Positions 26,786 to 36,653 of a stretch of DNA of 64,000 nucleotides are shown here, piece by piece; position 1 is the stretch's first letter; every line of letters starts with the position of its first letter. The stretch covers positions 3,224,001 to 3,288,000 of the forward strand of contig NZ_CP079925.1 of NCBI RefSeq assembly GCF_019355935.1. Direction: 5' to 3'. The position numbers were made by a program, and so were the translations under genes. This stretch comes from Comamonas sp. Y33R10-2 (GTDB lineage: Bacteria; Pseudomonadota; Gammaproteobacteria; Burkholderiales; Burkholderiaceae_C). Under the pieces are notes generated by a model. It was not told the DNA's origin. It searched no databases and saw nothing but the letters and a program-made list of their open reading frames with translations.

Positions 26786-28195
26786 ATGAACACATCCATC
26801 AGCGCCGCCAAGGCCACAGATTCCTCCGCTTTCTCGGCGCTGCCCCTGTCCGCAGAAATGCTGGCCAACATCCAGCAACTGGGCTACACGCAGATGACGC
26901 CCATTCAGGCCGCCAGCCTGCCGCTGACGCTGCAAGGCAAGGACTTGATCGCCCAAGCCAGCACGGGCAGCGGCAAGACCGCCGCCTTTGGCCTGCCCAT
27001 TGTTGACCGCCTCAACCCCCGCTGGTTTGCCGTGCAGTCACTGGTGCTGTGCCCCACGCGTGAGCTGGCCGATCAAGTGGCAACAGAAATCCGCCGTCTG
27101 GCCCGTGCGCAGGACAACATCAAGGTCGTCACTGTCTATGGTGGCGTGCCTTCGCGTAACCAAATTGCGTCGCTAGAAAACGGCGCCCACATCGTCGTCG
27201 GCACGCCAGGCCGTGTGATGGACTTGCTCGAGCGCGGCAAGCTCGACATCAGCAACCTCAAGACACTGGTGCTGGATGAAGCCGATCGCATGCTGGACAT
27301 GGGCTTTTTTGCCGACATCGTCACCGTCGCAGAGCAGTGCCCCAAAGACCGCCAGACCCTGCTGTTCTCTGCCACCTACCCCGAAGGCATTGCCAACTTG
27401 GCCAACCGCTTCATGCGCGATCCGCAAACCGTCAAGGTGGCGGCACAGCACAGCGCTGGCAAGATCGAGCAGCGTTGGTACGAAGTCGGTGCTCGCGAAA
27501 AAGTGAGCACGGTTGCCAAGCTGCTGGCTCACTTCCGCCCTGAATCGAGCATTGCCTTTTGCAACACCAAGCAGCAGTGCCGCGACGTGGTAACCGCTTT
27601 GCAGGCTGAAGGCTTTAGCGCTCTGGCCCTGTTTGGCGAGCTCGAGCAGCGCGAACGCGATGAAGTGCTGGTGCAGTTTGCTAACAAGAGCTGCAGCGTG
27701 CTGGTCGCCACCGATGTGGCCGCGCGCGGGCTGGACATTGCCGACCTGTCTGCCGTTATCAACGTGGACGTGACACCTGACACCGAAATTCACATCCACC
27801 GCATTGGTCGCACCGGCCGTGGCGATGCCGAAGGCTTGGCCCTGAACTTGGTCAGCATGGACGAGATGGGCAGCGTGGGCAAGATCGAGCAACTGCAAGG
27901 CCGTGCTTCGCAGTTCTTCCCCGTCGATGAGCTGACTCCCGCTGCCGGTGGCGAGCTGCTGCCGCCCATGATGACCATCCAGATCATCGGTGGCCGCAGA
28001 GAAAAAATCCGCGCTGGCGACGTGATGGGTGCCATGTGCGCCGACTTCGGCTACAGCCGCGACCAGATTGGCAAAATCAGCGTGAACGACTTCTCCACCT
28101 ATGTGGCCGTGGACCGCCAGATTGCCTCGGCAGCTTGTGCCAAGCTCAACGGCGGCAAGGTCAAGGGCAAGACGGTGAAAGCTCGTTTGCTCTAA
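26786..28195 (+). CDS. dbpA: ATP-dependent RNA helicase DbpA
   Basis: DEAD-box helicase acting in 50S subunit assembly through hairpin 92 of 23S rRNA (E. coli). 469 residues. Walker A ASTGSGKT (58-65), PTRELADQV, VLDEADRMLDMGF, SATYP and HRIGRTGR are all present. The C-terminal RNA-binding domain begins MMTIQIIGGRREKIRAGDVM, which distinguishes DbpA from RhlE/SrmB. The frame opens at TTG 26777 but ATG 26786 is the natural start. A clear terminator follows. Confidence 0.95.
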   Translation: MNTSISAAKATDSSAFSALPLSAEMLANIQQLGYTQMTPIQAASLPLTLQGKDLIAQASTGSGKTAAFGLPIVDRLNPRWFAVQSLVLCPTRELADQVATEIRRLARAQDNIKVVTVYGGVPSRNQIASLENGAHIVVGTPGRVMDLLERGKLDISNLKTLVLDEADRMLDMGFFADIVTVAEQCPKDRQTLLFSATYPEGIANLANRFMRDPQTVKVAAQHSAGKIEQRWYEVGAREKVSTVAKLLAHFRPESSIAFCNTKQQCRDVVTALQAEGFSALALFGELEQRERDEVLVQFANKSCSVLVATDVAARGLDIADLSAVINVDVTPDTEIHIHRIGRTGRGDAEGLALNLVSMDEMGSVGKIEQLQGRASQFFPVDELTPAAGGELLPPMMTIQIIGGRREKIRAGDVMGAMCADFGYSRDQIGKISVNDFSTYVAVDRQIASAACAKLNGGKVKGKTVKARLL

Positions 28196-28247
28196 AAATT
28201 TGGATCAAACCAGCCTCTGGTGCTTGTGTATCAAGCGCTGAGTGCTC

Positions 28248-28283
28248 ACAAAAAGCCTTCTCAGTTTTGGGAAGGCTTTTTGT
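28248..28283 (+). terminator. Intrinsic terminator of dbpA
   Basis: ACAAAAAGCCTTC pairs with GAAGGCTTTTTGT around the loop TCAGTTTTGG. It is symmetrical enough to act on both strands. Confidence 0.85.
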
Positions 28284-28466
28284 TTGGGTACAGCGCTATC
28301 TGAGCGGTGAAAAATGACCCGGAGCACGCTGATCGCGGTCATTGAGTTGTCCGCAGGCGGCTCATAGCAGTCTTCCCCCAAATGATCCCTTTGGAGCGAA
28401 ATGGGCTAATTGGGGCGGCTGGTCGGGTGTGCGGCCTTGGCTTATCTTCTCCTGCTAGGAGTAAAT

Positions 28467-28916
28467 ATGACGGTAAGAATTGACTACAACACGGTTGCAC
28501 CAGGCGCATCTGCTGCGTTGGCTGGTGTCTATGGTTATGTGATGAAAAGCGGGCTATCTGCTGAGCTGGTGGAATTGGTCTATCTGCGAGTTTCACAAAT
28601 CAACAACTGCGCCTTTTGCTTGGACATGCATACCCGCGACTTGCTCGCTAAGGGTGTGAAGGTCGAGAAGCTGGCATTGGTTCAGGCGTGGAGTGAAGCA
28701 GGCAAGCTTTTTGACGAGCGTGAGCGAGCAGCTCTTGCATGGGCAGAATCGGTTACCAAGGTTGCTCAAACCGGGGTTCCCGATAAAGACTACGCACAAG
28801 CTCAAGCTGTTTTTACCGAAAAAGAGCTGGTTGATTTGACTGTGGCGATTAGCCTTATGAATGCTTACAACCGGATGGCTATTAGTTTTCGCAACATTCC
28901 CAAAGCGGCTCAATAG
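28467..28916 (+). CDS. AhpD-like carboxymuconolactone decarboxylase-family protein
   Basis: 149 residues. The core NNCAFCLDMHTRDLLAKG carries the CxxC...H redox centre of alkylhydroperoxidase AhpD-like proteins. Such proteins act as peroxidases or peroxidase reductants. AGGAG precedes ATG 28467 (MTVRIDYNT); the longer frame starting 28410 is rejected. GC content is lower than in flanking genes (near 50%), and it is isolated between dbpA and a convergent transporter, which suggests recent acquisition. Confidence 0.9.
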   Translation: MTVRIDYNTVAPGASAALAGVYGYVMKSGLSAELVELVYLRVSQINNCAFCLDMHTRDLLAKGVKVEKLALVQAWSEAGKLFDERERAALAWAESVTKVAQTGVPDKDYAQAQAVFTEKELVDLTVAISLMNAYNRMAISFRNIPKAAQ

Positions 28917-28985
28917 CCTTGGATCTGCCGTAGAGGCTTGGCCGGTTGCGTAATTTAGCGGGGACTTTGGCGAGCTTGCAAAGGC

Positions 28986-29750
28986 TCAGCCTTTGATAAA
29001 GAACAACCCCGCCATCACCAGCCCCGTCGCCACAATCCCCCAGCGCAGCATAGGCGCTGGTATTTGGCGTGCCACGCGGGCGCCGAGATAGCCGCCCAGG
29101 GTGGCCGCCACCATCATGATCAGGGCCTGCTGCCACTGCACAATGCCGCCCACAGCGTAAATGACCACGGCAATGGCCGTGAGTAGGGCGGAAACCAGAT
29201 TCTTCATGCCGTTCATGGCGTTCAACTGGGTTTGGCCCAACAGGCCAAACAAGGCCAGCAGCAAGATGCCCAGGCCACCGTTGAAATAGCCGCCGTAGAT
29301 CGCCACCATCAGCATGCCAGCTGCAGCTTTGGCCACTGCCGGTGCCGTGTCAGCCGCTTGCTTGCCCGCCGCCCAAGCGCGCAACTGCGGGCCAAAGGCA
29401 AACAGGGCGGTGGCCGCCAGCAGCAGCCAGGGCACGACTTTGCGGAAGGTTGCATCGGGCGTGAACAAAAGCAGCGCCGCGCCTACCGAGCCCCCAATGA
29501 GTGAAAGCACCACGACTTGCTTCATGGACAAGCCCGGTGGCGGCGCCATATCGTCTTTAAAGCCCCAGGCACCCGCCAGATAGCCGGGAAGCAGCGCCAC
29601 CGTGCCCGTGGCATTGGCCACGACAGGTGGCACGCCGGTAAAGACCAGTGCGGGCAGGGTCAGAAAGCTGCCGCCGCCGGCCACGGCGTTGAGTGCCCCA
29701 GCCGTGAATGCCGCAGCCAGCAGCAGGGCGAGGTGGCCCAGATTCTCCAT
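28986..29750 (-). CDS. TSUP/TauE-SafE family membrane transporter
   Basis: 254 residues, about eight helices, two repeats of the TauE/SafE family: AGALNAVAGGGSFLTLPAL in the first half and YGGYFNGGLGILLLALFGLL in the second. Family members export or import sulfite, sulfoacetate or related organosulfur anions. AGGAGA lies before the ATG at 29750 (MENLGHLALL). It is convergent with the AhpD-like gene and downstream of ybeY on the same strand, but a terminator lies between. The substrate cannot be read from sequence. Confidence 0.88.
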   Translation of the reverse strand: MENLGHLALLLAAAFTAGALNAVAGGGSFLTLPALVFTGVPPVVANATGTVALLPGYLAGAWGFKDDMAPPPGLSMKQVVVLSLIGGSVGAALLLFTPDATFRKVVPWLLLAATALFAFGPQLRAWAAGKQAADTAPAVAKAAAGMLMVAIYGGYFNGGLGILLLALFGLLGQTQLNAMNGMKNLVSALLTAIAVVIYAVGGIVQWQQALIMMVAATLGGYLGARVARQIPAPMLRWGIVATGLVMAGLFFIKG

Positions 29751-29815
29751 GTGTGTGTCTCCTGCGTGTCGGTATGGGCTTTGCGCCCTTTTGTCTCCCG
29801 ATCTTAGCGGCAATA

Positions 29816-29857
29816 AAAAAGCAGCCTGCTCAAGGGAGGACCTTGGCAGGCTGCTTT
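29816..29857 (-). terminator. Terminator of ybeY
   Basis: AAAGCAGCCTGC pairs with GCAGGCTGCTTT around a loop of about 16 bases; on the minus strand it continues into TTTTTT. Confidence 0.75.
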
Positions 29858-29877
29858 GGATTTGATAGCGCGAAGGA

Positions 29878-30336
29878 TTACTGCGCGTAGGGGTCTTGGT
29901 AACCCATTTCCTTCATGATGTCGCTCTCGTAGGCTTCCATTTCATCGGCGTCTTCTTCGCTGGTTTCATGGTCCCAGCCCTGCGCATGCAGAGTGCCGTG
30001 CACCAGCAGGTGGGCGTAATGCTCTTCCAGTGTCTTGTTCTGCTCTTGGGCTTCGCGCTCCACCACGGGGGCGCAGAGCACCAGGTCGGCCTGCACAGTG
30101 GGTTCCTGCTGGTAGTCAAAGGTCAGCACATTGGTTGCGTAGTCCTTTTTACGGAACTCGCGGTTTAGCTTCTGGCCTTCTTCGGAGTCGACAATGCGCA
30201 CCGTGATCTCAGCATCCACCGCCAGCGCGTGGCGAATCCAGGTCGTGACCTTGGCGCGCGTCAGCAGCTCACGGTGGGCTGTGGCCTCGGCAGAGGGGCC
30301 AAATTGCAGAGTCAGTTGCAGTTGATTTAAAGACAT
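29878..30336 (-). CDS. ybeY: Endoribonuclease YbeY
   Basis: Single-strand-specific, zinc-dependent RNase for 16S rRNA 3' maturation and 70S quality control. 152 residues with the family signature [11 protein letters not shown] (His113, His117, His123). Upstream on the same strand is ybeZ (PhoH-like), its usual partner, separated by 137 bp that contain a 31-bp palindromic repeat. The ATG at 30336 is the natural start. Confidence 0.96.
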   Translation of the reverse strand: MSLNQLQLTLQFGPSAEATAHRELLTRAKVTTWIRHALAVDAEITVRIVDSEEGQKLNREFRKKDYATNVLTFDYQQEPTVQADLVLCAPVVEREAQEQNKTLEEHYAHLLVHGTLHAQGWDHETSEEDADEMEAYESDIMKEMGYQDPYAQ

Positions 30337-30345
30337 TTTGGCTTG

Positions 30346-30376
30346 TAGTCCATGTATTTCATGGACTCTTTGCTAT
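30346..30376 (+). repeat. 31-bp palindrome with TTTGCTAT tail, copy b
   Basis: TAGTCCATG and CATGGACT form the stem, followed by TTTGCTAT, in the same layout and length as the copies at 9510 and 43955. The stem changes relative to those copies are compensatory: CCTTA/TAAGG became CCATG/CATGG. Confidence 0.6.
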
Positions 30377-30473
30377 TGAAATTGAAGCGGCTTACGCAAA
30401 TCAGGTTCAAGCAAGAGACGCGCCTCATAGCAGCAGTCCTTGGCACATCCTTGTTTGCGTAAGTCATATTTGT

Positions 30474-31481
30474 TTAAAGCTCATCCGCCGAGGGCAGAGG
30501 GCGGCTGATGCGGGGCTTGGCGGCTTTGGGTGCGCTGGTGCCTTGGGTCACGCGGCCGTTGGCGTCGTAGGCGTCCACAATACGGGCGACGAGCGGGTGG
30601 CGAACCACGTCCACACTGGTGAAGTGATTGACGGAGATGCCTTTGACGCGGCGCAGCACGCGCTCTGCATCGACCAAGCCGCTGGGCGCGCCCTTGGGCA
30701 AGTCCACCTGACTGACGTCGCCTGTCACCACGGCCTTGGCACCAAAGCCAATACGGGTCAGGAACATCTTCATCTGCTCAGGCGTGGTGTTCTGGGCTTC
30801 GTCCAAAATCACAAAGGCATTGTTCAGCGTTCGGCCGCGCATAAAGGCCAGCGGCGCGATTTCTAGCACATTGCGCTCAAAAGCCTTTTGCACTTTTTCG
30901 TAGCCCATCAGGTCATACAGCGCGTCGTACAGTGGGCGCAGATAGGGGTCTACCTTTTGTGCCAGATCGCCGGGCAGAAAGCCAAGACGCTCGCCAGCTT
31001 CCACCGCTGGGCGGGTCAGCACAATGCGCTGCACGGCGCTGCGCTCTAGTGCATCGACCGCGCAGGCCACGGCCAGATAGGTTTTGCCAGTCCCTGCGGG
31101 GCCAATGCCGAAGGTGATGTCATGCTTGGCAATGTTTTCCAGATACATCGCCTGATTGGGCGTGCGCGCGCGCAGGTCGGCGCGGCGCGTGGTTAACTGG
31201 GGCGCGGTCAGGTCGGCTTCCAGCATTTCGGCGTCGCCAGCGAGCATCAGCTGCAGGGTATCTTCTGCGATCACGCTATCAGCCAGCTCATACAAGGCCT
31301 GCAGCAGCTCTAGCGCTTCATTGGCCTTGGCCTTGGGGCCGTCGATCTTGAACTGCTCGTGGCGGTGAGCGATCTTGACGCCCAGCGCAATTTCAATGGT
31401 GCGCAGGTGCGCATCCGCCGGTCCGCACAGGTGGGACAGACGGGTGTTGTGGTGGGGAGTGAAAGTGTGGCGCAGGATCAC
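30474..31481 (-). CDS. ybeZ: PhoH-like ATPase (YbeZ)
   Basis: 335 residues. An N-terminal KH-like segment (about 25-60) precedes a P-loop ATPase with [20 protein letters not shown] and Walker [18 protein letters not shown]. YbeZ works with YbeY in rRNA processing and is thought to be an RNA helicase-like ATPase. The start is GTG at 31481 (reads [10 protein letters not shown]), with weak GAGAA upstream. It is divergent from ruvA with 48 bp between the starts. Confidence 0.94.
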   Translation of the reverse strand: MILRHTFTPHHNTRLSHLCGPADAHLRTIEIALGVKIAHRHEQFKIDGPKAKANEALELLQALYELADSVIAEDTLQLMLAGDAEMLEADLTAPQLTTRRADLRARTPNQAMYLENIAKHDITFGIGPAGTGKTYLAVACAVDALERSAVQRIVLTRPAVEAGERLGFLPGDLAQKVDPYLRPLYDALYDLMGYEKVQKAFERNVLEIAPLAFMRGRTLNNAFVILDEAQNTTPEQMKMFLTRIGFGAKAVVTGDVSQVDLPKGAPSGLVDAERVLRRVKGISVNHFTSVDVVRHPLVARIVDAYDANGRVTQGTSAPKAAKPRISRPLPSADEL

Positions 31482-31529
31482 GCGGATAATTTCTCAAATA
31501 ATCGCCGCACAGTGCGGCAAAGGATTTCA

Positions 31530-32105
31530 ATGATAGGCAAATTGACTGGAACGCTGCTGGAAAAAAACCCGCCCGAGGTCTTGGTGGACTGCGGCGGCGT
31601 GGGCTACGAGGTGCAAGTGCCCATGAGCACCTTCTATAACCTGCCAGCCAACGGCGCCAAGGTGGCACTGCTGACCCATTTTGTAGTGCGCGAAGATGCC
31701 CAGCTGCTGTTTGGTTTTGCCACAGCCCGCGAGCGCCAGACGTTTCGCGAACTCATCAAGATCACCGGCGTGGGCCCGCGCATGGCGCTGGCCGTACTCA
31801 GCGGCTTGAGCATTGATGATCTCGCGGATGCGGTATCGCAGCAAGAAGCAGGGCGATTGGTGAAAGTGCCGGGCATCGGCAAAAAGACGGCTGAGCGCTT
31901 GCTGCTCGAGCTCAAAGGCAAGATTGGCTCAGACACTGGCGCGCAGTCACTGTTTGCCAATAACAATGACCAAAACGACATTCAGCAGGCGCTGATGGCG
32001 CTGGGCTACTCGGACAAGGAAGCGTCTGCTGCGCTGAAAAAGCTGCCGCCAGATGTGGGGGTGAGCGAGGGCATCAAGCTGGCGCTCAAAGCCTTGACCA
32101 AGTAG
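31530..32105 (+). CDS. ruvA: Holliday junction branch migration protein RuvA
   Basis: Binds four-way junctions as a tetramer and loads RuvB; 191 residues. OB-fold N-domain [20 protein letters not shown], two helix-hairpin-helix motifs ([33 protein letters not shown]) and the C-terminal RuvB-contact domain are all present. AAAGGA lies before ATG 31530; the frame extends upstream through the ybeZ start but without a ribosome-binding site. A small CCGCAC..GTGCGG hairpin lies in the leader. ruvB is about 740 bp downstream, separated by an opposite-strand gene. Confidence 0.97.
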   Translation: MIGKLTGTLLEKNPPEVLVDCGGVGYEVQVPMSTFYNLPANGAKVALLTHFVVREDAQLLFGFATARERQTFRELIKITGVGPRMALAVLSGLSIDDLADAVSQQEAGRLVKVPGIGKKTAERLLLELKGKIGSDTGAQSLFANNNDQNDIQQALMALGYSDKEASAALKKLPPDVGVSEGIKLALKALTK

Positions 32106-32178
32106 TTGTGAGGCCCTGCGCCAGCGCGGCGTCCCCCGCAATCGGGTAAGGGGCGAAGCCATCTCACCAGGGCGGCGC

Positions 32179-32712
32179 TTATCGTTGCTGCAGCTTTTTT
32201 ACCGCAGCTTCGGTTTGCTGCACATGCGCCGTGGGGTCAACGCCCACATGCACAAACTTCACCTTGCCGTCTTGCCCGATGACGTAAGAGATGCGATCAG
32301 CCCGCGCCGGGTTGGCCCCAGCGCCTGCGTCATAGGCTTTGATAGTTGCGGCTTGCGGGTCAGATGCCACGGCAAACTGGTCGCGGCAGGCTTCGGTGGA
32401 AAAGCGTTTGAGGGTGTCGATGTCATCATGCGACATGCCCACCACCGTGGCGCCCATAGCCGCAAAATTCGGTGTGGCCTCGGCAAAGGCATGGGCTTCC
32501 ATGGTGCAGCCTAACGTGAATGCTTTGGGGAAGAAGTACAGCACCACCGGCCCCTTTTTCAGCGCGGCAGCCATGTCAAAGTCAAAGGCTTTACCGGCCA
32601 CAGCTGCCGGTGTTTTGAAGTTAGGCGCGGAGTCCCCCACTTTGAGGGCAGCTTGTGCTGAGCCAAGGAGCAAGAGCAGGGCGGCGGCGGTGGTCAGTGA
32701 TTGAAAGCGCAT
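32179..32712 (-). CDS. Exported peroxiredoxin (AhpC/TSA, BCP-like)
   Basis: 177 residues. A signal peptide (MRFQSLTTAAALLLLLGSAQA) precedes a thioredoxin-fold peroxidase. The peroxidatic cysteine lies in FPKAFTLGCTMEA, matching PxxxTxxCxxE apart from the usual TPGCT. A second cysteine in STEACRDQF is a candidate resolving residue. The product probably reduces peroxides in the periplasm. AGGAG precedes ATG 32712. The gene sits on the opposite strand between ruvA and ruvB, which are adjacent in most bacteria. Confidence 0.88.
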   Translation of the reverse strand: MRFQSLTTAAALLLLLGSAQAALKVGDSAPNFKTPAAVAGKAFDFDMAAALKKGPVVLYFFPKAFTLGCTMEAHAFAEATPNFAAMGATVVGMSHDDIDTLKRFSTEACRDQFAVASDPQAATIKAYDAGAGANPARADRISYVIGQDGKVKFVHVGVDPTAHVQQTEAAVKKLQQR

Positions 32713-32843
32713 GTGCAGACTCCTGAAGGGATGGTGCATTGTGCGCATAACTCTGTCGCGGGCTTGATTGGCCACGGAAGGATTTTGTTTTTACCTGTAT
32801 TTTTAATCAGTGCTTGACGCGTGCTTAGGGCACAATTGCCGCC

Positions 32844-33947
32844 ATGACGATTCATGTGGACGAATTTGCGGCCAGCCCCGCACCAGCACGCAAACCTCGC
32901 GCTTCGCGAGAACAGAGCGAAGCCGCATCCTTTGCAGAAGGCGCGCCGCGCATGGTTTCTGCAGGCGCTTCACCTGTGGGCGAAGAAGCAATGGAGCGTG
33001 CCCTGCGGCCTAAGGCACTTGATGAATACGTCGGCCAAGTCAAGGCGCGTGAGCAGCTAGAAATCTTCATTGGCGCTGCTAAAAAGCGTGGTGAGGCACT
33101 CGATCATGTGCTGCTGTTTGGCCCCCCCGGTTTGGGCAAAACCACGCTCAGCCACATCATCGCCGCAGAGCTGGGTGTGAACCTGCGCCAGACCAGCGGG
33201 CCGGTGCTGGAAAAGCCCAAGGATTTGGCCGCATTGCTCACCAACCTTGAGCCCAACGATGTGCTGTTCATCGATGAAATTCACCGCTTGAGCCCAGTGG
33301 TTGAAGAAATTCTCTACCCCGCGCTGGAGGACTACCAGATCGACATCATGATTGGTGAAGGCCCGGCGGCGCGCTCCATTAAGCTCGATTTGCAGCCGTT
33401 TACGCTGGTGGGTGCTACCACACGCGCTGGCATGCTCACCAACCCATTGCGCGACCGCTTTGGCATCGTGGCGCGACTGGAGTTTTATACGTCAGAAGAG
33501 CTGACCCGCATCGTGCGCCGCAGCGCAGGCTTGCTCAAAGCGCCGATTGATGAAGAAGGCTGCTTTGAGATCGCTCGCCGTTCACGCGGAACGCCCCGTA
33601 TCGCCAACCGTTTGCTGCGCCGTGTGCGCGACTACGCCGATGTGAAGGCAGATGGCAGCATCACCCGCGAGATTGCGGATAAGGCGCTGGCCATGCTGGA
33701 TGTGGACCCGCAAGGCTTTGACATCATGGACCGCAAGTTGCTTGAAGCCGTGGTGCACCGCTTTGATGGCGGCCCGGTTGGCTTAGACAATATCGCTGCC
33801 AGCATTGGCGAGGAGTCGGGCACGATTGAGGATGTGATTGAGCCTTACCTCATTCAGCAAGGCTTTTTGCAGCGCACGCCGCGTGGGCGCATGGCGACCA
33901 AGGCGGCATATTTGCACTTGGGTTTGCCGGTGCCGGACGCTGAGTAG
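32844..33947 (+). CDS. ruvB: Holliday junction branch migration ATPase RuvB
   Basis: Hexameric AAA+ motor, 367 residues. Walker [11 protein letters not shown], Walker [13 protein letters not shown], sensor 1 [11 protein letters not shown], arginine finger region RDRFGI and the winged-helix C-terminus ([19 protein letters not shown]) are all typical. About 45 N-terminal residues before the conserved [12 protein letters not shown] are low complexity. The ATG at 32844 lies in a natural position with no alternative upstream. Confidence 0.97.
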   Translation: MTIHVDEFAASPAPARKPRASREQSEAASFAEGAPRMVSAGASPVGEEAMERALRPKALDEYVGQVKAREQLEIFIGAAKKRGEALDHVLLFGPPGLGKTTLSHIIAAELGVNLRQTSGPVLEKPKDLAALLTNLEPNDVLFIDEIHRLSPVVEEILYPALEDYQIDIMIGEGPAARSIKLDLQPFTLVGATTRAGMLTNPLRDRFGIVARLEFYTSEELTRIVRRSAGLLKAPIDEEGCFEIARRSRGTPRIANRLLRRVRDYADVKADGSITREIADKALAMLDVDPQGFDIMDRKLLEAVVHRFDGGPVGLDNIAASIGEESGTIEDVIEPYLIQQGFLQRTPRGRMATKAAYLHLGLPVPDAE

Positions 33948-33980
33948 TCCTGCTTTAGCCCTAAGCCCTCACCTTTGCCT

Positions 33981-34700
33981 TTATCCAGCCAGCGGGCTGG
34001 TATGCCAGAACGAGCCTTTCACACCGTTGAGTTGCTCCATCTCTTTGGTGATGGCGTTGAGCTGTTCCGACCGGGCAATGGTGGTCATCAGCAGCACCTC
34101 AATTTCTGTATCGTTAGCGCCCAGCGCATGCTTTTCTGTACTGCGTGCGGGGTAGCCTGAACTGTCCAGCAGATGCTGGAGCTTGCTCAAAACCTCGGCT
34201 TGGCCGGCGCGCTCGCAGACCACATACAGGTGGTAGTTGGATTCGCTGGCGTCAGTATTCGTGGGGCGAGTGTTGAGGTAGAGCACCAGATAGCGCAGCA
34301 GCGTATTGGCTGCCAGCACAAAGGCGGTGACCAAGCCCGCTTGCACGATGAAGTCTGCGCCGCACATTGCACCCACGGCCGCAGAGCCCCAGAGCGTGGC
34401 GGCCGTGTTCAGCCCCATGATGTTGGCGCCTTCCTTCATGATGGCGCCAGCACCCAAAAATCCCACGCCTGAGACTACGTATGCCGTAATTTGGACGGCA
34501 CCCTGATTGCCTGAGAGTTGCAAACCCAAGTCAACAAAAGCGGCTGCGGCAATGGCGACCAAGGTATTGGTACGCAGCCCAGCAGCGCGCTGGCGCAATT
34601 GCCGCTCTACCCCGATGGCGGTGCCGAAGATAAAGGCAAAACTCAGGCTGAGTAATGAGTCGAATACGCTGAGCAGCGAAAAGTTTTGAAGAGCCTGCAT
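33981..34700 (-). CDS. MgtC/SapB-family membrane protein
   Basis: 239 residues. The N-terminal half has about four helices with the family signature GVERQLRQRAAGLRTNTLV and GVGFLGAGAIMKEG; the C-terminal cytoplasmic part resembles the ACT-like domain of MgtC (ending near FWHTSPLAG). MgtC proteins support growth at low magnesium and modulate ATP synthase. The start MQALQNFSLL at 34700 is 10 bp after the stop of the upstream fusion gene, suggesting co-transcription, although no strong ribosome-binding site is visible. Confidence 0.9.
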   Translation of the reverse strand: MQALQNFSLLSVFDSLLSLSFAFIFGTAIGVERQLRQRAAGLRTNTLVAIAAAAFVDLGLQLSGNQGAVQITAYVVSGVGFLGAGAIMKEGANIMGLNTAATLWGSAAVGAMCGADFIVQAGLVTAFVLAANTLLRYLVLYLNTRPTNTDASESNYHLYVVCERAGQAEVLSKLQHLLDSSGYPARSTEKHALGANDTEIEVLLMTTIARSEQLNAITKEMEQLNGVKGSFWHTSPLAG

Positions 34701-34710
34701 GGGGGCGAGC

Positions 34711-36513
34711 TTAAGTGATTTGGGTGGCTGGAAATATTGCAGGCGGCACAGCAAGATCGGGTGTGGTGCGTGACTGGGCTTGCCCGCGCAGGCTGCCCTG
34801 CACAATCAGCGCCTGCGCTATGTAATAGCTAGCAAGCACCCAAATGGCAGACCACGGCAGCGGCTGCACAAAGCGGTTGATGGCCAAAAAACTGTCACTG
34901 ACCATGAAGGCGCTGGCGCCTAAAGCGACTAGCAGTGACGAGCGCTCACGCAGCACCTGGTAGCGGCCCCAGGCTTGCGCTGCCATCAGTGCAATCACGC
35001 TGACGTATACCGCCACAGGCAGTCGTATGGCGCTTGGCAAACCATTCATCCATAGATAGGCGTACATGCCGGCGCCAATGGCCACAATCAGCCATAGTGC
35101 GCGGCGGTTGGCAAACCATGGGGCATCGGTTTTGAAGAGGGCGATGTAGCAGACATGGGCCAGCAAAAAGCTGATGAGGCCGGGGATGAACAGGTTGGCA
35201 AGCATCAAGCAGACATCGCCAGAGAGGGAAAAAACAATAGCTGCTAGCAGCAGAGATACCTGCTTTGTAGAGAGTTTTTTCTCTGTACCCATTGCATTTA
35301 GATGACTTGTAGCTATACAAACGAGAGCAAAAATCATGCTCAACGGTTTAAAAAACCAGTGCCATTGCTGCAGTCCAAGTGCTGCGGTGGCCATGGCCAG
35401 TGCGCCGCTTTGTAGCATCAGAGCCATCCACACGCTGATGCGCCCTTGCATGGCAGCAGACAGCGCCCACTGAGCGGTGAGCAGTACGCCAAACCACATT
35501 AAATTGGTGGCCAGCGGGGACTGGTCGGCATTCCATAAAAAAACCGTGGTGCCTGCAATCAAAGCTGCAAACTGCAAGGACACAAACCAGCGCAGCGGCG
35601 TATTCATGGGGGGCGCGTAGAGGATGCGGTGCTCATCCAGATTGAACTCAGGTTTAGGAAAGCGCTGAGCTACGTCTAAAGGGCGCCAGCCGGGAGGCTT
35701 GAACCAGACCTTGATTTTGTCCAGCCCGTTGCGAGCAAACCAGCTGTCATGGGCGAGTTGTCGATAGACGGTGGCATTGGCCCACAGGGGGTCCCAGCTA
35801 TTGAGCAGGCCACGCGTTCCGTAGACGCAGGGCTCTTTGTCATCTTCTTCTTTAAACGTGCCAAAGATGCGGTCCCAGATGATGAGAATGCCGCCGTAGT
35901 TTTTATCCAGATACTGCTCGTTCACGGCGTGGTGCACGCGGTGATTGCTGGGCGAGCAAAACCAGCGATCAAACCAGCCCAGTTTTTTGACCTGCTCGGT
36001 ATGCACCCAAAACTGATAGAGCAAATCGATGAGCCCGACCACGGCAAACACCAGCGGCGGCACACCCGCCAGCGCCATGGGAAGATAAAAAACCCAGCCC
36101 AGCAGCGCACCGGAGCTGGTTTGGCGCAGCGCCGTGGAGAGGTTGTAGGCCTGACTTTGATGGTGCACGACATGAGCCGCCCAGAGCACGTTCACCTCAT
36201 GGCCCATGCGGTGCAGCCAGTAGTAGCAAAAGTCGTAGAAGATCAGCGCCAAAATCCAGCCCGGCAGACTCAGCCAAAAATGATCAGCCTGTACCAGTGC
36301 GATGTGGCTGGCTACAAAGGTGTAAATGCCCAGCGTCAGCAGCTTGGTAAACACCGCGCTGGTCTGGCTGAGGACGCCTAAATTTAAAGAGCTGACGGCA
36401 TCGGCCAGCGCATAGGCGTTGCGCCCGCGTTTGAGGCTGATGAGCCATTCCACAACAATCAGTGCGAAAAACACCGGCGTGGCCAGAACAATGATTTGGC
36501 TGGGAGAGAGCAT
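34711..36513 (-). CDS. Fatty acid hydroxylase/sterol desaturase fused to YhhN (TMEM86, lysoplasmalogenase-like)
   Basis: 600 residues, polytopic. The N-terminal half (about 1-300) carries the di-iron histidine clusters of the FA-hydroxylase superfamily: HRMGH, HVVHH and NHRVHH. The C-terminal third (about 400-590) matches YhhN/TMEM86: SLSGDVCLMLANLFIPG, ISFLLAHVCYIALF and FMVSDSFLAINRF, including the conserved acidic residues. Eukaryotic relatives are alkylglycerol monooxygenase and lysoplasmalogenase, both ether-lipid-cleaving enzymes, so one polypeptide may degrade ether lipids; that is inference. ATG 36513 (MLSPSQIIVL) is chosen over the longer frame. Confidence 0.87.
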   Translation of the reverse strand: MLSPSQIIVLATPVFFALIVVEWLISLKRGRNAYALADAVSSLNLGVLSQTSAVFTKLLTLGIYTFVASHIALVQADHFWLSLPGWILALIFYDFCYYWLHRMGHEVNVLWAAHVVHHQSQAYNLSTALRQTSSGALLGWVFYLPMALAGVPPLVFAVVGLIDLLYQFWVHTEQVKKLGWFDRWFCSPSNHRVHHAVNEQYLDKNYGGILIIWDRIFGTFKEEDDKEPCVYGTRGLLNSWDPLWANATVYRQLAHDSWFARNGLDKIKVWFKPPGWRPLDVAQRFPKPEFNLDEHRILYAPPMNTPLRWFVSLQFAALIAGTTVFLWNADQSPLATNLMWFGVLLTAQWALSAAMQGRISVWMALMLQSGALAMATAALGLQQWHWFFKPLSMIFALVCIATSHLNAMGTEKKLSTKQVSLLLAAIVFSLSGDVCLMLANLFIPGLISFLLAHVCYIALFKTDAPWFANRRALWLIVAIGAGMYAYLWMNGLPSAIRLPVAVYVSVIALMAAQAWGRYQVLRERSSLLVALGASAFMVSDSFLAINRFVQPLPWSAIWVLASYYIAQALIVQGSLRGQAQSRTTPDLAVPPAIFPATQIT

Positions 36514-36653
36514 AGGTCTTGATTCTTGGCGCAGATACCAGAGCCAAGGCTTCGCAGGAACCCTATGGGCAGCCAAGGAGCGGGTTCAGGCGCACTGTTG
36601 CAAAGCAACAAGTCCGGTTAGTCTATGGACTGTTTTCTTTTCATACTTTGCAT

